The notes under the pieces: model-generated | Told to the model about the DNA's origin: nothing | What the model saw: only the letters and a program-made list of their open reading frames with translations | The model's database searches: none | Position numbers and translations under genes: made by a program | In this document: positions 26,493 through 34,968 of the stretch, in pieces | Numbering within the stretch: the stretch's first letter is position 1 | How the letters are laid out: each line of letters begins with the position of its first letter | Assembly: GCA_030427505.1 (NCBI GenBank) | Contig: JAUICH010000030.1 | Coordinates: forward strand, 1-62,060 | Direction: 5' to 3' | Origin: Verrucomicrobiia bacterium | GTDB lineage: Bacteria; Verrucomicrobiota; Verrucomicrobiia; Verrucomicrobiales; DEV007 | DNA: 62,060 nucleotides

Positions 26493-26799
26493 CCTCAGAG
26501 AACACTGAGGTCACAGAGAGATGAGCGGGACGGATGCGCTGGGGTTACTCGGTTTGCTTAACCGCTGATTACACGGATAGACACAGATATTTGTTCTGAA
26601 CCGGACGGTCTAAACCCAGAGGATACCTTGTTCAGATCAGGACCGGTTTTCCTTCCTCCTCTGACGGTCCCAATTTCCTTAATTCGTCCGCCAAACCAAA
26701 TCTTATCTGCGCCCATCTGAGTCATCTGCGGTTTTCTAGTCGTTCGGCTCCAGCGCGACCGCCTCGCTCATCTCTCTGTGACCTCAGTGTCCTCTGTGG
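26493..26799. repeat. Nested inverted-repeat element, copy 1 (ribH-nusB gap)
   Basis: Outer arms are at 26493-26529 and 26767-26799 (core CTCTCTGTGACCTCAGTGT and complement). Inner arms are at 26559-26593 and 26698-26735 (core AACCGC(T/A)GAT..ACACGGAT..ACACAGATA). The gene-free region 26446-26975 holds little else apart from the short word at 26839-26870. A second copy with the same architecture lies on the other side of nusB. Confidence 0.75.
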
Positions 26800-26975
26800 T
26801 TTTCCCACCTCCGCGGTCCCGAAACCCACAGATTCCCAGTTTTTGCGTCCTTTTGCGCCTTTTTGCGGCCAATCTCTCCGCCCCCAGATTTTTCGACCTT
26901 TTCTCTGGAAACCGGGCCGCTTCGGCTGCATTCGTTGCATTCCCCATTTTGCCCTGTATTCCGACCTCATCACCC

Positions 26976-27422
26976 ATGTCAGACGCCCCTAAGAAACCTC
27001 CTGGACGCCGCCGCGAAGGCCGGGAGGCCGCCCTGCAATTTTTGTTCAGCCACGATCTCAACCGCGAGGCCGCCGCCGCGTTTGAGGAAGGCTCGCCCTT
27101 TTGGCAACTCCGCACCGCCAAGGCTCCCGTGCGCGCCTTCGCCATCGAACTCCTCGCCGGCATCGTGGCCCACCTGGCCGAGTTGGACACCGCCATCGAG
27201 GCCGCGGCGGAGAACTACTCCATCAGCCGCATCACCACCATCGACCGCAACATCCTCCGCCTCGCCGCCTACGAACTCCTTTACCGCGACGACATCCCCA
27301 ATGCCGTCACCTTTAACGAAGCCGTGGAAATCGCCAAGCGCTTCGGCACCGAAGACTCCCCCCGCTTCATCAACGGCGTCCTCGACCGCATCCTCCGCGA
27401 ACGCACCACCAGCCAGGCGTGA
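26976..27422 (+). CDS. nusB: Transcription antitermination factor NusB
   Basis: 148 residues. NusB binds boxA RNA with NusE and supports antitermination of rRNA operons. The N-terminal basic stretch is followed by the family signature REAALQFLFSHDLN. C-terminal helices include ITTIDRNILRLAAYELLYRDDIPNAVTFNEAVEIAKRFGTEDSPRFINGVLDRI, quoted here only as recognisable in the region about residues 85-145. The ATG at 26976 is chosen because the upstream 66 codons of the open frame are read from the intergenic repeat words. It lies between two nested inverted repeats. Confidence 0.95.
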   Translation: MSDAPKKPPGRRREGREAALQFLFSHDLNREAAAAFEEGSPFWQLRTAKAPVRAFAIELLAGIVAHLAELDTAIEAAAENYSISRITTIDRNILRLAAYELLYRDDIPNAVTFNEAVEIAKRFGTEDSPRFINGVLDRILRERTTSQA

Positions 27423-27480
27423 ACGGCTTCACCAATTCCCAAATCCGCGCTCTCTGCTGAAGCTCACGCTGGAAGAATGA

Positions 27481-27846
27481 CCACAGAGGACTCAGAGGTC
27501 ACAGAGAAGAGAACTGGGACCGAAACCTTTTTGACCACAATCGAAGCGAAGCAGAAACTGCCGAGCGCCGTTTTTCGTTAACCACAGATGACACGGATGG
27601 ACACAGATAGATTTGGGTCAAAAGACACCTTCTAATACATCAGGCACAATTTCCTTAGAGACCGCATAGAATTTCAACAAGAGTTCAGCAACTCCGGTTC
27701 ACCAGTTCCAGACCTTCCTAAAGTCGCCACCATCAAAAACCATCAGTGCCCATCTGAGTCATCTGCGGTTAGTAAACCAGTCGCCCGAACCACCCCAAAT
27801 CTCCCGCCCACTCATCCTCTCTGTGCACTCAGTGTCCTCTGTGGTT
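27481..27846. repeat. Nested inverted-repeat element, copy 2 (nusB-ftsY gap)
   Basis: Outer arms are 27481-27511 (CCACAGAGGACTCAGAGGTC...) and 27811-27846. Inner arms are 27579-27613 (TAACCACAGATGACACGGAT...) and 27745-27773. The arm order and arm sequences match copy 1, while the sequence between inner arms is unrelated. It fills most of 27423-27882. Confidence 0.75.
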
Positions 27847-27882
27847 CATCCATTAGTCCGCCCTTAGCACCTCAGTTAGCCC

Positions 27883-28725
27883 ATGCGTCTCTTCAAAAAG
27901 ATCCTCCAGCATTTCACCAAGCCGGACATTGACTGGGATGACCTTGAGGAAACCCTCATCTCCGGGGACCTGGGCATTCAGCTCACCACCCGCATCGTCG
28001 ATACCCTCCAGGACAGGGGCGGCAAGCTGAAGGGCGAAGACATCGTGGCCGTCTGCCGGGAAGAGATCGGCACCATCCTGGGCGACGACGCCCCGCCGCT
28101 GACGCCGAACCCCGCCTCGCCCCGCGTCATCCTGGTGGCCGGCGTGAACGGCACCGGGAAGACCACCTCCACCGCCAAGCTGGCTTACTTCCTCAAGCAG
28201 CAGGGCCACTCCGTCCTGCTCGCCGCCGCCGACACCTTTCGCGCCGCCGCCATCGAGCAGCTCCAGGTCTGGGCCACCCGCCTGAACGTCCCCATCCACA
28301 CCGGCCCCTACCAGTCCGACCCCTCCGCCGTCTGCTTCGAAGCCCACCAGGCAGCCATCCGCGACGGCATCGACTTCGTCCTCTGCGACACCGCCGGCCG
28401 GCTCCACACCCGGCACAACCTCATGGAGGAACTCAAGAAAGTCCGCCGCACCCTTTCCAAACAGGACGACACCGCCCCCCACGAACGCCTCCTCGTCGTC
28501 GATGCCACCACCGGCTCCAACGCCCTCGCCCAGGCCAAGGAATTCCACAAAGCCCTCGACCTCACCGGCCTCATCGTCACGAAGCTCGACGGCAGCGGCA
28601 AAGGCGGCGTCGCCGTCGCCATCAAGAACGAACTCGGCATCCCCACCCGCTTCATCGGCACCGGCGAAGGCATGGAAGACTTCCAGCCCTTCGAACGGAA
28701 AGAGTTCCTGGAGAAGCTGGTGTAA
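27883..28725 (+). CDS. ftsY: Signal recognition particle receptor FtsY
   Basis: 280 residues, an NG-domain-only form lacking the long acidic A domain of E. coli FtsY. Docks SRP-ribosome complexes at the membrane and hydrolyses GTP together with Ffh. G1 is GVNGTGKTT (about 87-95), then DTFRAAA, DTAGR, and TKLDGSGKGG. The N-terminal amphipathic basic helix (MRLFKKILQHF) probably gives membrane contact. It follows ribH and nusB in the same direction, 460 bp after nusB across the second nested repeat. Confidence 0.96.
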   Translation: MRLFKKILQHFTKPDIDWDDLEETLISGDLGIQLTTRIVDTLQDRGGKLKGEDIVAVCREEIGTILGDDAPPLTPNPASPRVILVAGVNGTGKTTSTAKLAYFLKQQGHSVLLAAADTFRAAAIEQLQVWATRLNVPIHTGPYQSDPSAVCFEAHQAAIRDGIDFVLCDTAGRLHTRHNLMEELKKVRRTLSKQDDTAPHERLLVVDATTGSNALAQAKEFHKALDLTGLIVTKLDGSGKGGVAVAIKNELGIPTRFIGTGEGMEDFQPFERKEFLEKLV

Positions 28726-28763
28726 GTGGCAGCCACACGCTAGGTTTGGGGGTCCTAACCATC

Positions 28764-30125
28764 ATGAACCCCGCCCCCTCCCGCCGCACTTTCCTCCGCA
28801 AGAGCGCTTCCACCGCAGTCTTAGCTGCCACGGCAGGCTCCGCTCCGTTTCGATCTTTTCTGGCCACTTCCTCTCCCTCCACCCCGGAAGCCTCTATCCA
28901 AACCATCCACGCCGAACTCTGGCGGCGTTTCGTGGACGAGCACGGTGTCCTGATCGATTTCACGGACCTGAGCGGCGCCGTCGAACTGCCCACGCCGGAG
29001 GAATGCCGGGCGGGGAAACCGAATGCGCTGGGGTGGTGGGCGCCGAATGAGAATGGGGCCATGTTCAATGGCTTCTACCTGGACGGCCTGATCCTCCGGG
29101 CGCTGGCGACGGGGGAGGCGGAGGACCGGGCGAAGGCGCGGCGGTTGGTGGAGGGACTGCTGCGGCTGGCCTCGTGCAGCGAGGTACCCGGCTTCATCGG
29201 CCGGGGCTTCGGCACGGATGGGAAGACCACCTGGCCCATGGGATCGAACGACCAGACCATCCCCTGGTTCTACGGCCTGTGGCGCTATCTCCAGAGCGGC
29301 TTGGCGGACCAGGAAGAACCGGCGTTGCGGAAGCGCATCGTCGAAAAATTTACGGAAGTGGCGAATGTGTTAGTGGAAACCGGCTGGCGGATGCCGGCGG
29401 AACCGCCTTTTCACTTTCGCGGTTCCTTTGCCCAGTTCTCCTGGGAAGGCGCTCCGCGCCTGCTCTTTGTGTGCAAAGCCATGCACCAACTGACCGGGGA
29501 TGCTGCTTGGGACGCGCGTTACCGCGCCGCCCTGGACGAATCCCAGGACCCCGCGAACGCGGACAGCAGCCCCACCCGTCTCCAGATCTGCGAGCGCGGC
29601 ATGCACTTCGAAGCCAAGCCGGATGGCAAGATCCACCGCGCCACCTGGACCGGTGCCTCCTCCGCCATTTCTCTGCGAGGCCTGTGGGAGATGGAAGACG
29701 ACCCGGACCTCCGCGCCGCCTACGCCCGCGGCCTGAACGCCACCGCCCGCGAAGCCGCCAAAGGTATGACACAACGCCACGACTTTGACCCGGACGCGGA
29801 CCTCTACTACGAGCCGGACTGGAAACAGATCAACGCCCTCTGGAAACCCCAGCAGACCGAGCAGGACGCCGTGGACCTGGCGCACCTCCAGATCAAGGAG
29901 ATCAACCGCCTCTCCCCCGCCCGCCGCGCCGAACTCGGCACGGCCCGCGAACCCATCTTCGCCGCCTGGGTCACCACCCTCAGCCCGGACGCCGGCTTAG
30001 TGAAAGAGTATGAGGCCGAGATCCTCGCCACCATCGCGCATTTCAAAGCGGACAAGATGTACTTCGTCTCCTTCTTCCCTCTGGAAAATGCCTGGTGGCG
30101 GGTGCAAACGGTGAAGGAATCCTGA
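28764..30125 (+). CDS. Tat-exported protein, probable alpha/alpha-toroid fold
   Basis: 453 residues from the ATG at 28764 (six codons inside the longer frame). A twin-arginine signal S-R-R-T-F-L-R-K sits at residues 6-13, followed by an Ala-rich hydrophobic stretch, so export of a folded protein is expected. The remaining helical sequence is rich in Trp and acidic residues (GWWAPNENGAMFNGFYLDGL, GSNDQTIPWFYGLW), which resembles the (alpha/alpha)6 proteins of secreted carbohydrate-active enzymes. I cannot name a family. It starts 38 bp after ftsY but probably serves a different pathway. Confidence 0.8.
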   Translation: MNPAPSRRTFLRKSASTAVLAATAGSAPFRSFLATSSPSTPEASIQTIHAELWRRFVDEHGVLIDFTDLSGAVELPTPEECRAGKPNALGWWAPNENGAMFNGFYLDGLILRALATGEAEDRAKARRLVEGLLRLASCSEVPGFIGRGFGTDGKTTWPMGSNDQTIPWFYGLWRYLQSGLADQEEPALRKRIVEKFTEVANVLVETGWRMPAEPPFHFRGSFAQFSWEGAPRLLFVCKAMHQLTGDAAWDARYRAALDESQDPANADSSPTRLQICERGMHFEAKPDGKIHRATWTGASSAISLRGLWEMEDDPDLRAAYARGLNATAREAAKGMTQRHDFDPDADLYYEPDWKQINALWKPQQTEQDAVDLAHLQIKEINRLSPARRAELGTAREPIFAAWVTTLSPDAGLVKEYEAEILATIAHFKADKMYFVSFFPLENAWWRVQTVKES

Positions 30126-30147
30126 CAAAGCTACCAAAGAACTCACC

Positions 30148-30231
30148 GCGCCCTGGAAGGGCGCCCGCACAAAGCGAAGGCCTTGAGGCCTGGTACCCTA
30201 ACAGATTACCCATTGCGCCCTGGAAGGGCGC
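30148..30231. repeat. Pair of identical short palindromes
   Basis: GCGCCCTGGAAGGGCGC occurs at 30148-30164 and 30215-30231. Each has 7-bp arms and a 3-base loop. Between them is a smaller AAGGCCTTGAGGCCT palindrome. They are the only structure in 30126-30401 and look like REP-type intergenic palindromes. Confidence 0.6.
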
Positions 30232-30401
30232 TCGCGGGCGTGGACCGGTCTAACCGCGCCCAGATCTCCTCCCAACATTCGCGAGCGAGCTCCCAGCCCG
30301 CAACCGCGTCTGCCGCCTGATACCAAGGCTGAAACCCTTCTTTTTGCGCTGGCGCCTTTCCCCCACTTCCCGCTACCCTGACTACGTTCCATCCCGGCGT
30401 C

Positions 30402-30713
30402 ATGAAAGGCCTCTGGCAAAAAGACATTCCCGAACTTCAGGGACTTGATCGCAAGGAACGCCGGGAACTCTTGAAACGCGCCTGGCAAGCCTCCCGTTGG
30501 CTCCGCCTCAATTTGCGCATCTTCCAAAGCGCGTTGATCGGTCTCTCCTTTCCAGCGTCGATCTTCCTCACGGAATTCGTCGTGGGTGAACGGACGCTTT
30601 TGGGCAGCCTTCCGCTGTATGTGGTGATGGTGACGATTATCAGCTTCGTTAACACTCGATATATCTACAATCCGGAACTCGCGAGGACGCTGGCCAGGCT
30701 GCCAAGAGAGTAG
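30402..30713 (+). CDS. Small two-helix membrane protein, unknown function
   Basis: 103 residues. A basic, charged N-terminus (residues 1-38) is followed by hydrophobic helices at about 41-60 and 66-84 and a short basic tail. No family recognised. Codon use fits the neighbours. The ATG at 30402 has no strong Shine-Dalgarno. It stands alone between two repeat-bearing gaps; the coding call rests on length and amphipathic organisation. Confidence 0.6.
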   Translation: MKGLWQKDIPELQGLDRKERRELLKRAWQASRWLRLNLRIFQSALIGLSFPASIFLTEFVVGERTLLGSLPLYVVMVTIISFVNTRYIYNPELARTLARLPRE

Positions 30714-30859
30714 CGACTCCGTTCCGATTGACACGATTGACACGCCGGACACGGAAATTCTCCAAAACAGTTGGCCTTTCACCTCCTTCCGTCTTGCCGG
30801 CCGCCAGGACTCTTTGCTAAAACGTCAGGGTTCCAACCTAACCGCCACAACGACACCTC

Positions 30860-31198
30860 ATGCCCGGAAAATACGAACTCAAGAAGGCCAAAGACGGCCA
30901 GTTCCACTTCAGCCTGGTCGCCACCAACGGCCAGATCATTCTCGCCAGCGAGATGTACAAGACCAAGCGCAGCGCCCTGAACGGCATTGCCTCCGTCCAG
31001 AAAAACTCCGCCACCGACAAGCGCTACGACCGGCGGGAGAGCAAGAACGGCAAACCCTACTTCGTCCTGAAAGCCGGCAACCACCAGATCATCGGCCAGA
31101 GCGAAATGTACGAAACCGCCAAGGCCATGGAGAACGGCATCAAGAGCGTTCAGAAAAACGGTCCCACTACCAAGGTAAACGACATCAGCGGAGCCTGA
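30860..31198 (+). CDS. YegP/DUF1508 family protein
   Basis: 112 residues with two tandem DUF1508 units: GKYELKKAKDGQFHFSLVA..NGQIILASEMYKTK, and a second one with KNGKPYFVLKAGNHQIIGQSEMYETAKAM. Each unit ends in a basic KNGI-type helix (SVQKN repeated). Members are small cytosolic alpha/beta proteins with a duplicated fold and no established biochemical role. It is preceded by a 146-bp gap and is probably monocistronic. Confidence 0.92.
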   Translation: MPGKYELKKAKDGQFHFSLVATNGQIILASEMYKTKRSALNGIASVQKNSATDKRYDRRESKNGKPYFVLKAGNHQIIGQSEMYETAKAMENGIKSVQKNGPTTKVNDISGA

Positions 31199-31423
31199 GC
31201 ATAGCTCCAGTCCGCCATATCTTGTCCGGTCTACTGAACCCGCGTAGCCCCCTCGCGTTTACTCCTCTGGAGCGCCTGCGTGCTACGTGGAGGGCCGTTT
31301 CGCTTCGCCCTGTTTTCCCCGGCGAGTACCTTTTCCCGGCCCGGGGTTGCATCCTCTGTTCGGCCTCGACTTGGGCCGGGCGTCCCGCTATCGTTTCCAC
31401 GACTGGCACTAACTCATGCCTTT

Positions 31424-32107
31424 ATGAAAACTCTGCCCCTCGCCCTCGTTCTTTTCGCCGCCGGGTTAGGTCCCTTTTTTACGGCTTCCACCGCCCAAGC
31501 CCAGGTAGCCGTTTACCGGCTGGACTTCGAAAAAGAAGGCACCAGCATCAACTACAGCTTCTACAATGAAGGCTACGTCATCGCCGAAGCGGCGGGCGGC
31601 CCGGCGGACTGGGTGCTCACCTTCCAGGAAGGCGCCCAGCGCTACTATACTATCGTGGAAGATTTCGGGAGCCTCTTCTACCCGAACAAGGGCCGCGAAT
31701 TCAAAGCCGTCCTCTCCGCCGCCGCGTCGACCGGCACGCCGCAGACGACTTTTCTCCTTATTGGCAATCCCAGCAAGGACGTTTCCTCCGGCAATGTCCG
31801 CGTGAAAGTCGCCGCCGAGCTGCGGGGCTATTCCCTTTCCGCCGACGACGAAAGCAGCGTCCCCTTCGACGACCGCGAGGGCAACGTCGGCTACGCCGGC
31901 ATCACCAAGGTCTCCGCTCATTTCCAGGAACAGCGCACCGGCGACGCCAACGGCGCCAACCTGACCGTGGAAGAAACTCTCACCGATCTTCTCGCCTACC
32001 TGGAACGCCGCGGGTATGTGGAATTCGTCGTGGAAGATCCGGCGGCGGACGACACGGCGGATAATACGGACAACACCACCACGCAGGGCCAGACGCAGGC
32101 GAACTGA
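31424..32107 (+). CDS. Secreted protein of unknown function
   Basis: 227 residues from the ATG at 31424. Signal peptide about 1-26 (A-Q-A-Q cleavage region). The mature part is a beta-rich domain (VYRLDFEKEGTSINYSFYNEGY, VKVAAELRGYSLSADDES) and ends in a Thr/Asp/Asn-rich tail. I recognise no family. The longer frame from 31280 lacks a signal peptide and was rejected. Probably periplasmic or outer-surface. Confidence 0.75.
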   Translation: MKTLPLALVLFAAGLGPFFTASTAQAQVAVYRLDFEKEGTSINYSFYNEGYVIAEAAGGPADWVLTFQEGAQRYYTIVEDFGSLFYPNKGREFKAVLSAAASTGTPQTTFLLIGNPSKDVSSGNVRVKVAAELRGYSLSADDESSVPFDDREGNVGYAGITKVSAHFQEQRTGDANGANLTVEETLTDLLAYLERRGYVEFVVEDPAADDTADNTDNTTTQGQTQAN

Positions 32108-32224
32108 GGCGGGAACTGGCCAGCGTCCCGGTTCGGCCGCTGCTCTTCAAAGAGGGTAACCCAGCGGTGTGCCGCGCGAAAACCGATGGCAGCGAATGAC
32201 GCGCCGCCATCTCTACGATTGCCC

Positions 32225-32290
32225 GGTTCCAAAGTTCCTCGCCCGGAGGTCGAGGACCACCTTCAGAACCGGCCCCTAAAACTAAGGCGA
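32225..32290. repeat. Partial copy of a dispersed intergenic repeat
   Basis: Contains GGAGGTCGAGGACCACCTTC, the complement of the start of the repeat found at 34342 and 42365. Only the first part is retained. Confidence 0.5.
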
Positions 32291-32333
32291 AGAGTTAGTC
32301 CGAACCAGACTAATCGCCTGACACGGCCTCCAC

Positions 32334-32504
32334 TCAATACGCCAACTGGCGGATCACTTGATCCTGCTGCTGCTGCAAGTCGGCGGGAGAGACGTTGTTC
32401 ACCGGCCCGATGCCTTCCGCCTTCTCACTATCCGGAGAGACGGCGCAACCCGTCGAGATCAGCATCGTGGCGGCAAACAGGGCGAGGGCGAATCTGAATT
32501 TCAT
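32334..32504 (-). CDS. Small predicted lipoprotein
   Basis: 56 residues, start ATG at 32504. Signal peptide with lipobox L-I-S-T-G-C (Cys20), then a short Ser/Gln-rich mature segment (PADLQQQQDQVIRQLAY). It is the end of a longer frame that overlaps the sulfatase on the same strand; only this part has the features of a real gene. It lies 101 bp downstream of the sulfatase stop. Function unknown. Confidence 0.7.
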   Translation of the reverse strand: MKFRFALALFAATMLISTGCAVSPDSEKAEGIGPVNNVSPADLQQQQDQVIRQLAY

Positions 32505-32605
32505 GCGCCCATGGGTAGCATAACGCGCTGAAAACGAAAACCCTTTTTGCGCCAACCTTTCAGGGAAAACACGCCCTCTCCCGCGATGTCGCCCACTCCG
32601 GCAGG

Positions 32606-34273
32606 CTACTCCGGCGTCTTGAGAAACCGCTCGGGAAACTCCGCCGCCGGGGAGCCGTCTTCGCGGCGGTGAAGGAACTTCGTGCCCCGGTCCTCCAGCA
32701 GCGGCAGGTCCATGCCCGTGGTTTCCTCCAGGATCTCGAAGAGCCGCCGGTTCATCTCCTCCACGGTGTCCGCGAAAGCCGGATCGGCGATCAGGTTCTG
32801 GGTTTCGCCCGGGTCCTCCCGCAGGTCGTAAAGTTCGTCCGTGTCCCAGATGCCGTGGTAGCGGATGTACTTGTAGCGGCCGCCGCGCAGGGCGTGCATG
32901 GTGGGCGTCTGGGGGTAGTTCCGTTCCCAGTAGTATTCGTAGAGCAGGTAGTCGCGCCACTCCGCCTCCTCCCCTTTCGCGAAGGCCAGAAAACTCCGCC
33001 CGTCCATGCCCTCCGGCGCCGTGACACCGGCGGCCTCCAGAAGGGTGGGCGCGATGTCGATATTCGCCACCACTTCGTTCACCACCGTCCCGGCCGGAAA
33101 CGCTGCCGGCCAGCGCGCCAGCATGGGAATCCGGATGGAGTCTTCGTAGGCGCAGCGCTTGTCGATCAGGCCGTGCTCGCCGAAGAGGAAGCCATTGTCC
33201 CCCAGGAACAGGATCAGCGTGTTGTCCAACTGCCCCTGGTCTTCCAGTTCCTTCATCAGCAGGCCCAGACTTTCGTCCACCGCCAGCAGGGTCTCGCAGT
33301 AGCGGCGGTAGTAGGTGGCCAGGTCCAGGTTTGTGTAATAGGCAAACTCCACCCCGTGGCGGCTGTTCCGCTGGTTTTGCACCCACATGGGCACGCCCCG
33401 GAATTTTTCGGGCGCGGTCTTCCAGTCTTCCCGCTGGAGAAAAGGCTGGTCCTCATAGCAAAAGGCATGGCGGTTGGCCGGGATGAAGTCCGCGTGCACG
33501 GCCTTGTGCGAGAGGTAGAGAAGGAAGGGCTTCTCCCCTTCCCGGCCCTCCAGCCAGTTCAGGGCGTAGTCTGTCAGCTCATCCGTGATGTAGCCCTTTT
33601 GCGGGACGCGTTTCCCATTGATGTTGAAGCCCTCCTTCGACACCTGGGGCACGTAGCGGCCCTTCACTTTTCCATCCGCTGGATCCGTGAAATACTCCCC
33701 CTGGCCCTTGAAACTGAGCCAGTAGTCAAATCCCGGTTGCGGATCATCGATGTCCCCGCCCATGTGCCACTTCCCGATGAAGGCGGTCTCGTAGCCCACC
33801 TCCTGCAGATACTTCGGGAAATAGGTGATCCCCTCCCGCACGGGGTGGTAGTTGTCCACCACGCGGTGGTTGTGCGCGTAGAGACCGGTCAGGATGGACG
33901 CCCGGCTGGGCGAACAGAGCGAGGTGGTGACGAAGGCATTCCGGAAGTGCACCCCCTCCCGCGCCAATCGGTCCATATTCGGCGTTTTCAAAAAGGGATG
34001 GCCCAGGAACCCCAGCGCATCCCAGCGCTGATCGTCCGTCAGCACCACCAGGATGTTCGGCCGGGAGGCGGAAGATTCTGAGTTTTTCTCCGCCGCATCC
34101 GCCGGTTTGGTTCCTCCAAGATTCAGCCAAGCCAAACACCCCGCGACCACCATTCCCGCGGCGCGGGCGGTGGCTGAACGAAAACCGGGAACACAAACAC
34201 GAAACAATAACGACAATGACAGAGGGCGGGCGGGAGTCTTCACCCGCCCAATGGACCAAAGGGCACCCGCCAC
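32606..34273 (-). CDS. Formylglycine-dependent sulfatase (S1 family)
   Basis: Up to 555 residues. N-terminal catalytic features: PNILVVLTDDQRWDALG with the metal-binding Asp pair, and C-S-P-S-R-A-S with the formylglycine Cys at 120 and Arg in place. Then GKWHMGG, the histidine-rich HKAVHADF segment and LILFLGDNGFLFGEHGL. The start is uncertain: ATG 34273, GTG 34243 and ATG 34153 are all in frame; an export signal lies around residues 17-60. The family cleaves sulfate esters from polysaccharides in the periplasm or outside the cell. The subfamily was not assigned. No maturase gene (FGE or anSME) is visible in the window. Confidence 0.93.
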   Translation of the reverse strand: MAGALWSIGRVKTPARPLSLSLLFRVCVPGFRSATARAAGMVVAGCLAWLNLGGTKPADAAEKNSESSASRPNILVVLTDDQRWDALGFLGHPFLKTPNMDRLAREGVHFRNAFVTTSLCSPSRASILTGLYAHNHRVVDNYHPVREGITYFPKYLQEVGYETAFIGKWHMGGDIDDPQPGFDYWLSFKGQGEYFTDPADGKVKGRYVPQVSKEGFNINGKRVPQKGYITDELTDYALNWLEGREGEKPFLLYLSHKAVHADFIPANRHAFCYEDQPFLQREDWKTAPEKFRGVPMWVQNQRNSRHGVEFAYYTNLDLATYYRRYCETLLAVDESLGLLMKELEDQGQLDNTLILFLGDNGFLFGEHGLIDKRCAYEDSIRIPMLARWPAAFPAGTVVNEVVANIDIAPTLLEAAGVTAPEGMDGRSFLAFAKGEEAEWRDYLLYEYYWERNYPQTPTMHALRGGRYKYIRYHGIWDTDELYDLREDPGETQNLIADPAFADTVEEMNRRLFEILEETTGMDLPLLEDRGTKFLHRREDGSPAAEFPERFLKTPE

Positions 34274-34341
34274 GTCAATGGCGTGAATGGCTTAGTCCTG
34301 TCTACCCGCCAGCAAGTTTGCCAAACAAGACACGAGGCGAC

Positions 34342-34500
34342 AGGTGGTCCTCGACCTCCGGGGTCCGAGCCGGATTGGCAAAGAAACTCGCGAACCGGGC
34401 CAGCGATCTATTGCGGCGATTTGATGTCCAAGCAGGGGCGAAAAGTCCCTCCTACTGCTTTCGAGAACGCGCTCGGAGATCGCGTTCCACCTTTTTTGGG
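34342..34500 (+). repeat. Dispersed intergenic repeat, copy upstream of the sulfatase
   Basis: Begins GGTGGTCCTCGACCTCCGGG and includes GCCGGATTGGCAAAGAAACTCGCG and TTTCGAGAACGCGCTCGGAG-type words in the same order as the reverse complement of 42150-42365. It accounts for much of 34274-34556. Confidence 0.65.
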
Positions 34501-34556
34501 GCGGCCGCTAAAGGGATAATCCGCATTGAGGAGATACCCAGAGCAAAAACCAGCCC

Positions 34557-34913
34557 TCAGACCGTGGCGTCCATGGAGCGCAGGCGGCGGCTCATCTCCT
34601 TCATGAGATCCAGGGCAAAGGTGGGGTGCTGCTGCACCAGGAAGGTGAACCGTTTCTTGTCCACCACGGCCAGCTTGGCCGAGCCCTTCACTACCGCCGA
34701 GGCGCTGGCCGGCTTGGAATCGATCAGCGACATTTCGCCAAACAAACCTCCGGCTTCCACGGTTTCGACGGGTTTCCCGTGAACCAGGATTTCCACGGCG
34801 CCGTCCAGCACGACATACAGGAGATCCGAACTGTCACTCTCTTCGATCACCTTGGCGCCGTCTTCGAGCACCAGGGGATCGTCTTCGTTTTTAAAGAGGT
34901 TGGCAAAATTCAT
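34557..34913 (-). CDS. Cyclic nucleotide-binding domain protein
   Basis: 118 residues, a lone cyclic-nucleotide-binding beta-roll. Seen are LLYVVLDGAVEILVHGKPVETVEAGG, then the phosphate-binding-cassette-like F-G-E-M-S-L-I-D-S-K-P-A-S-A-S-A, which has Ala where cAMP-binding proteins usually have Arg-Thr/Ser, so nucleotide binding is doubtful. Start ATG 34913 has AGGGA about 6 bases upstream. No DNA-binding or effector domain is attached. Cytosolic; partner unknown. Confidence 0.85.
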   Translation of the reverse strand: MNFANLFKNEDDPLVLEDGAKVIEESDSSDLLYVVLDGAVEILVHGKPVETVEAGGLFGEMSLIDSKPASASAVVKGSAKLAVVDKKRFTFLVQQHPTFALDLMKEMSRRLRSMDATV

Positions 34914-34968
34914 CGAGGTCCCTTTTCTAAGGGAGTAAGCCGAAAATGGCAATCTTAATACCAGGGGC

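Noticed and set aside
32334-33386. 350-codon minus-strand frame containing the small lipoprotein
   Set aside because: Its upstream part overlaps the sulfatase on the same strand in another frame and is Arg/Gly-rich. Only the last 56 codons have a signal peptide and lipobox.
32669-34081. Plus-strand frame of 470 codons opposite the sulfatase
   Set aside because: The minus strand shows a full sulfatase core. The plus frame has no domain.
34557-34913. CRP-type transcription factor for the cyclic nucleotide-binding protein
   Set aside because: The protein ends after the beta-roll with no helix-turn-helix, and the phosphate-binding Arg is not seen.
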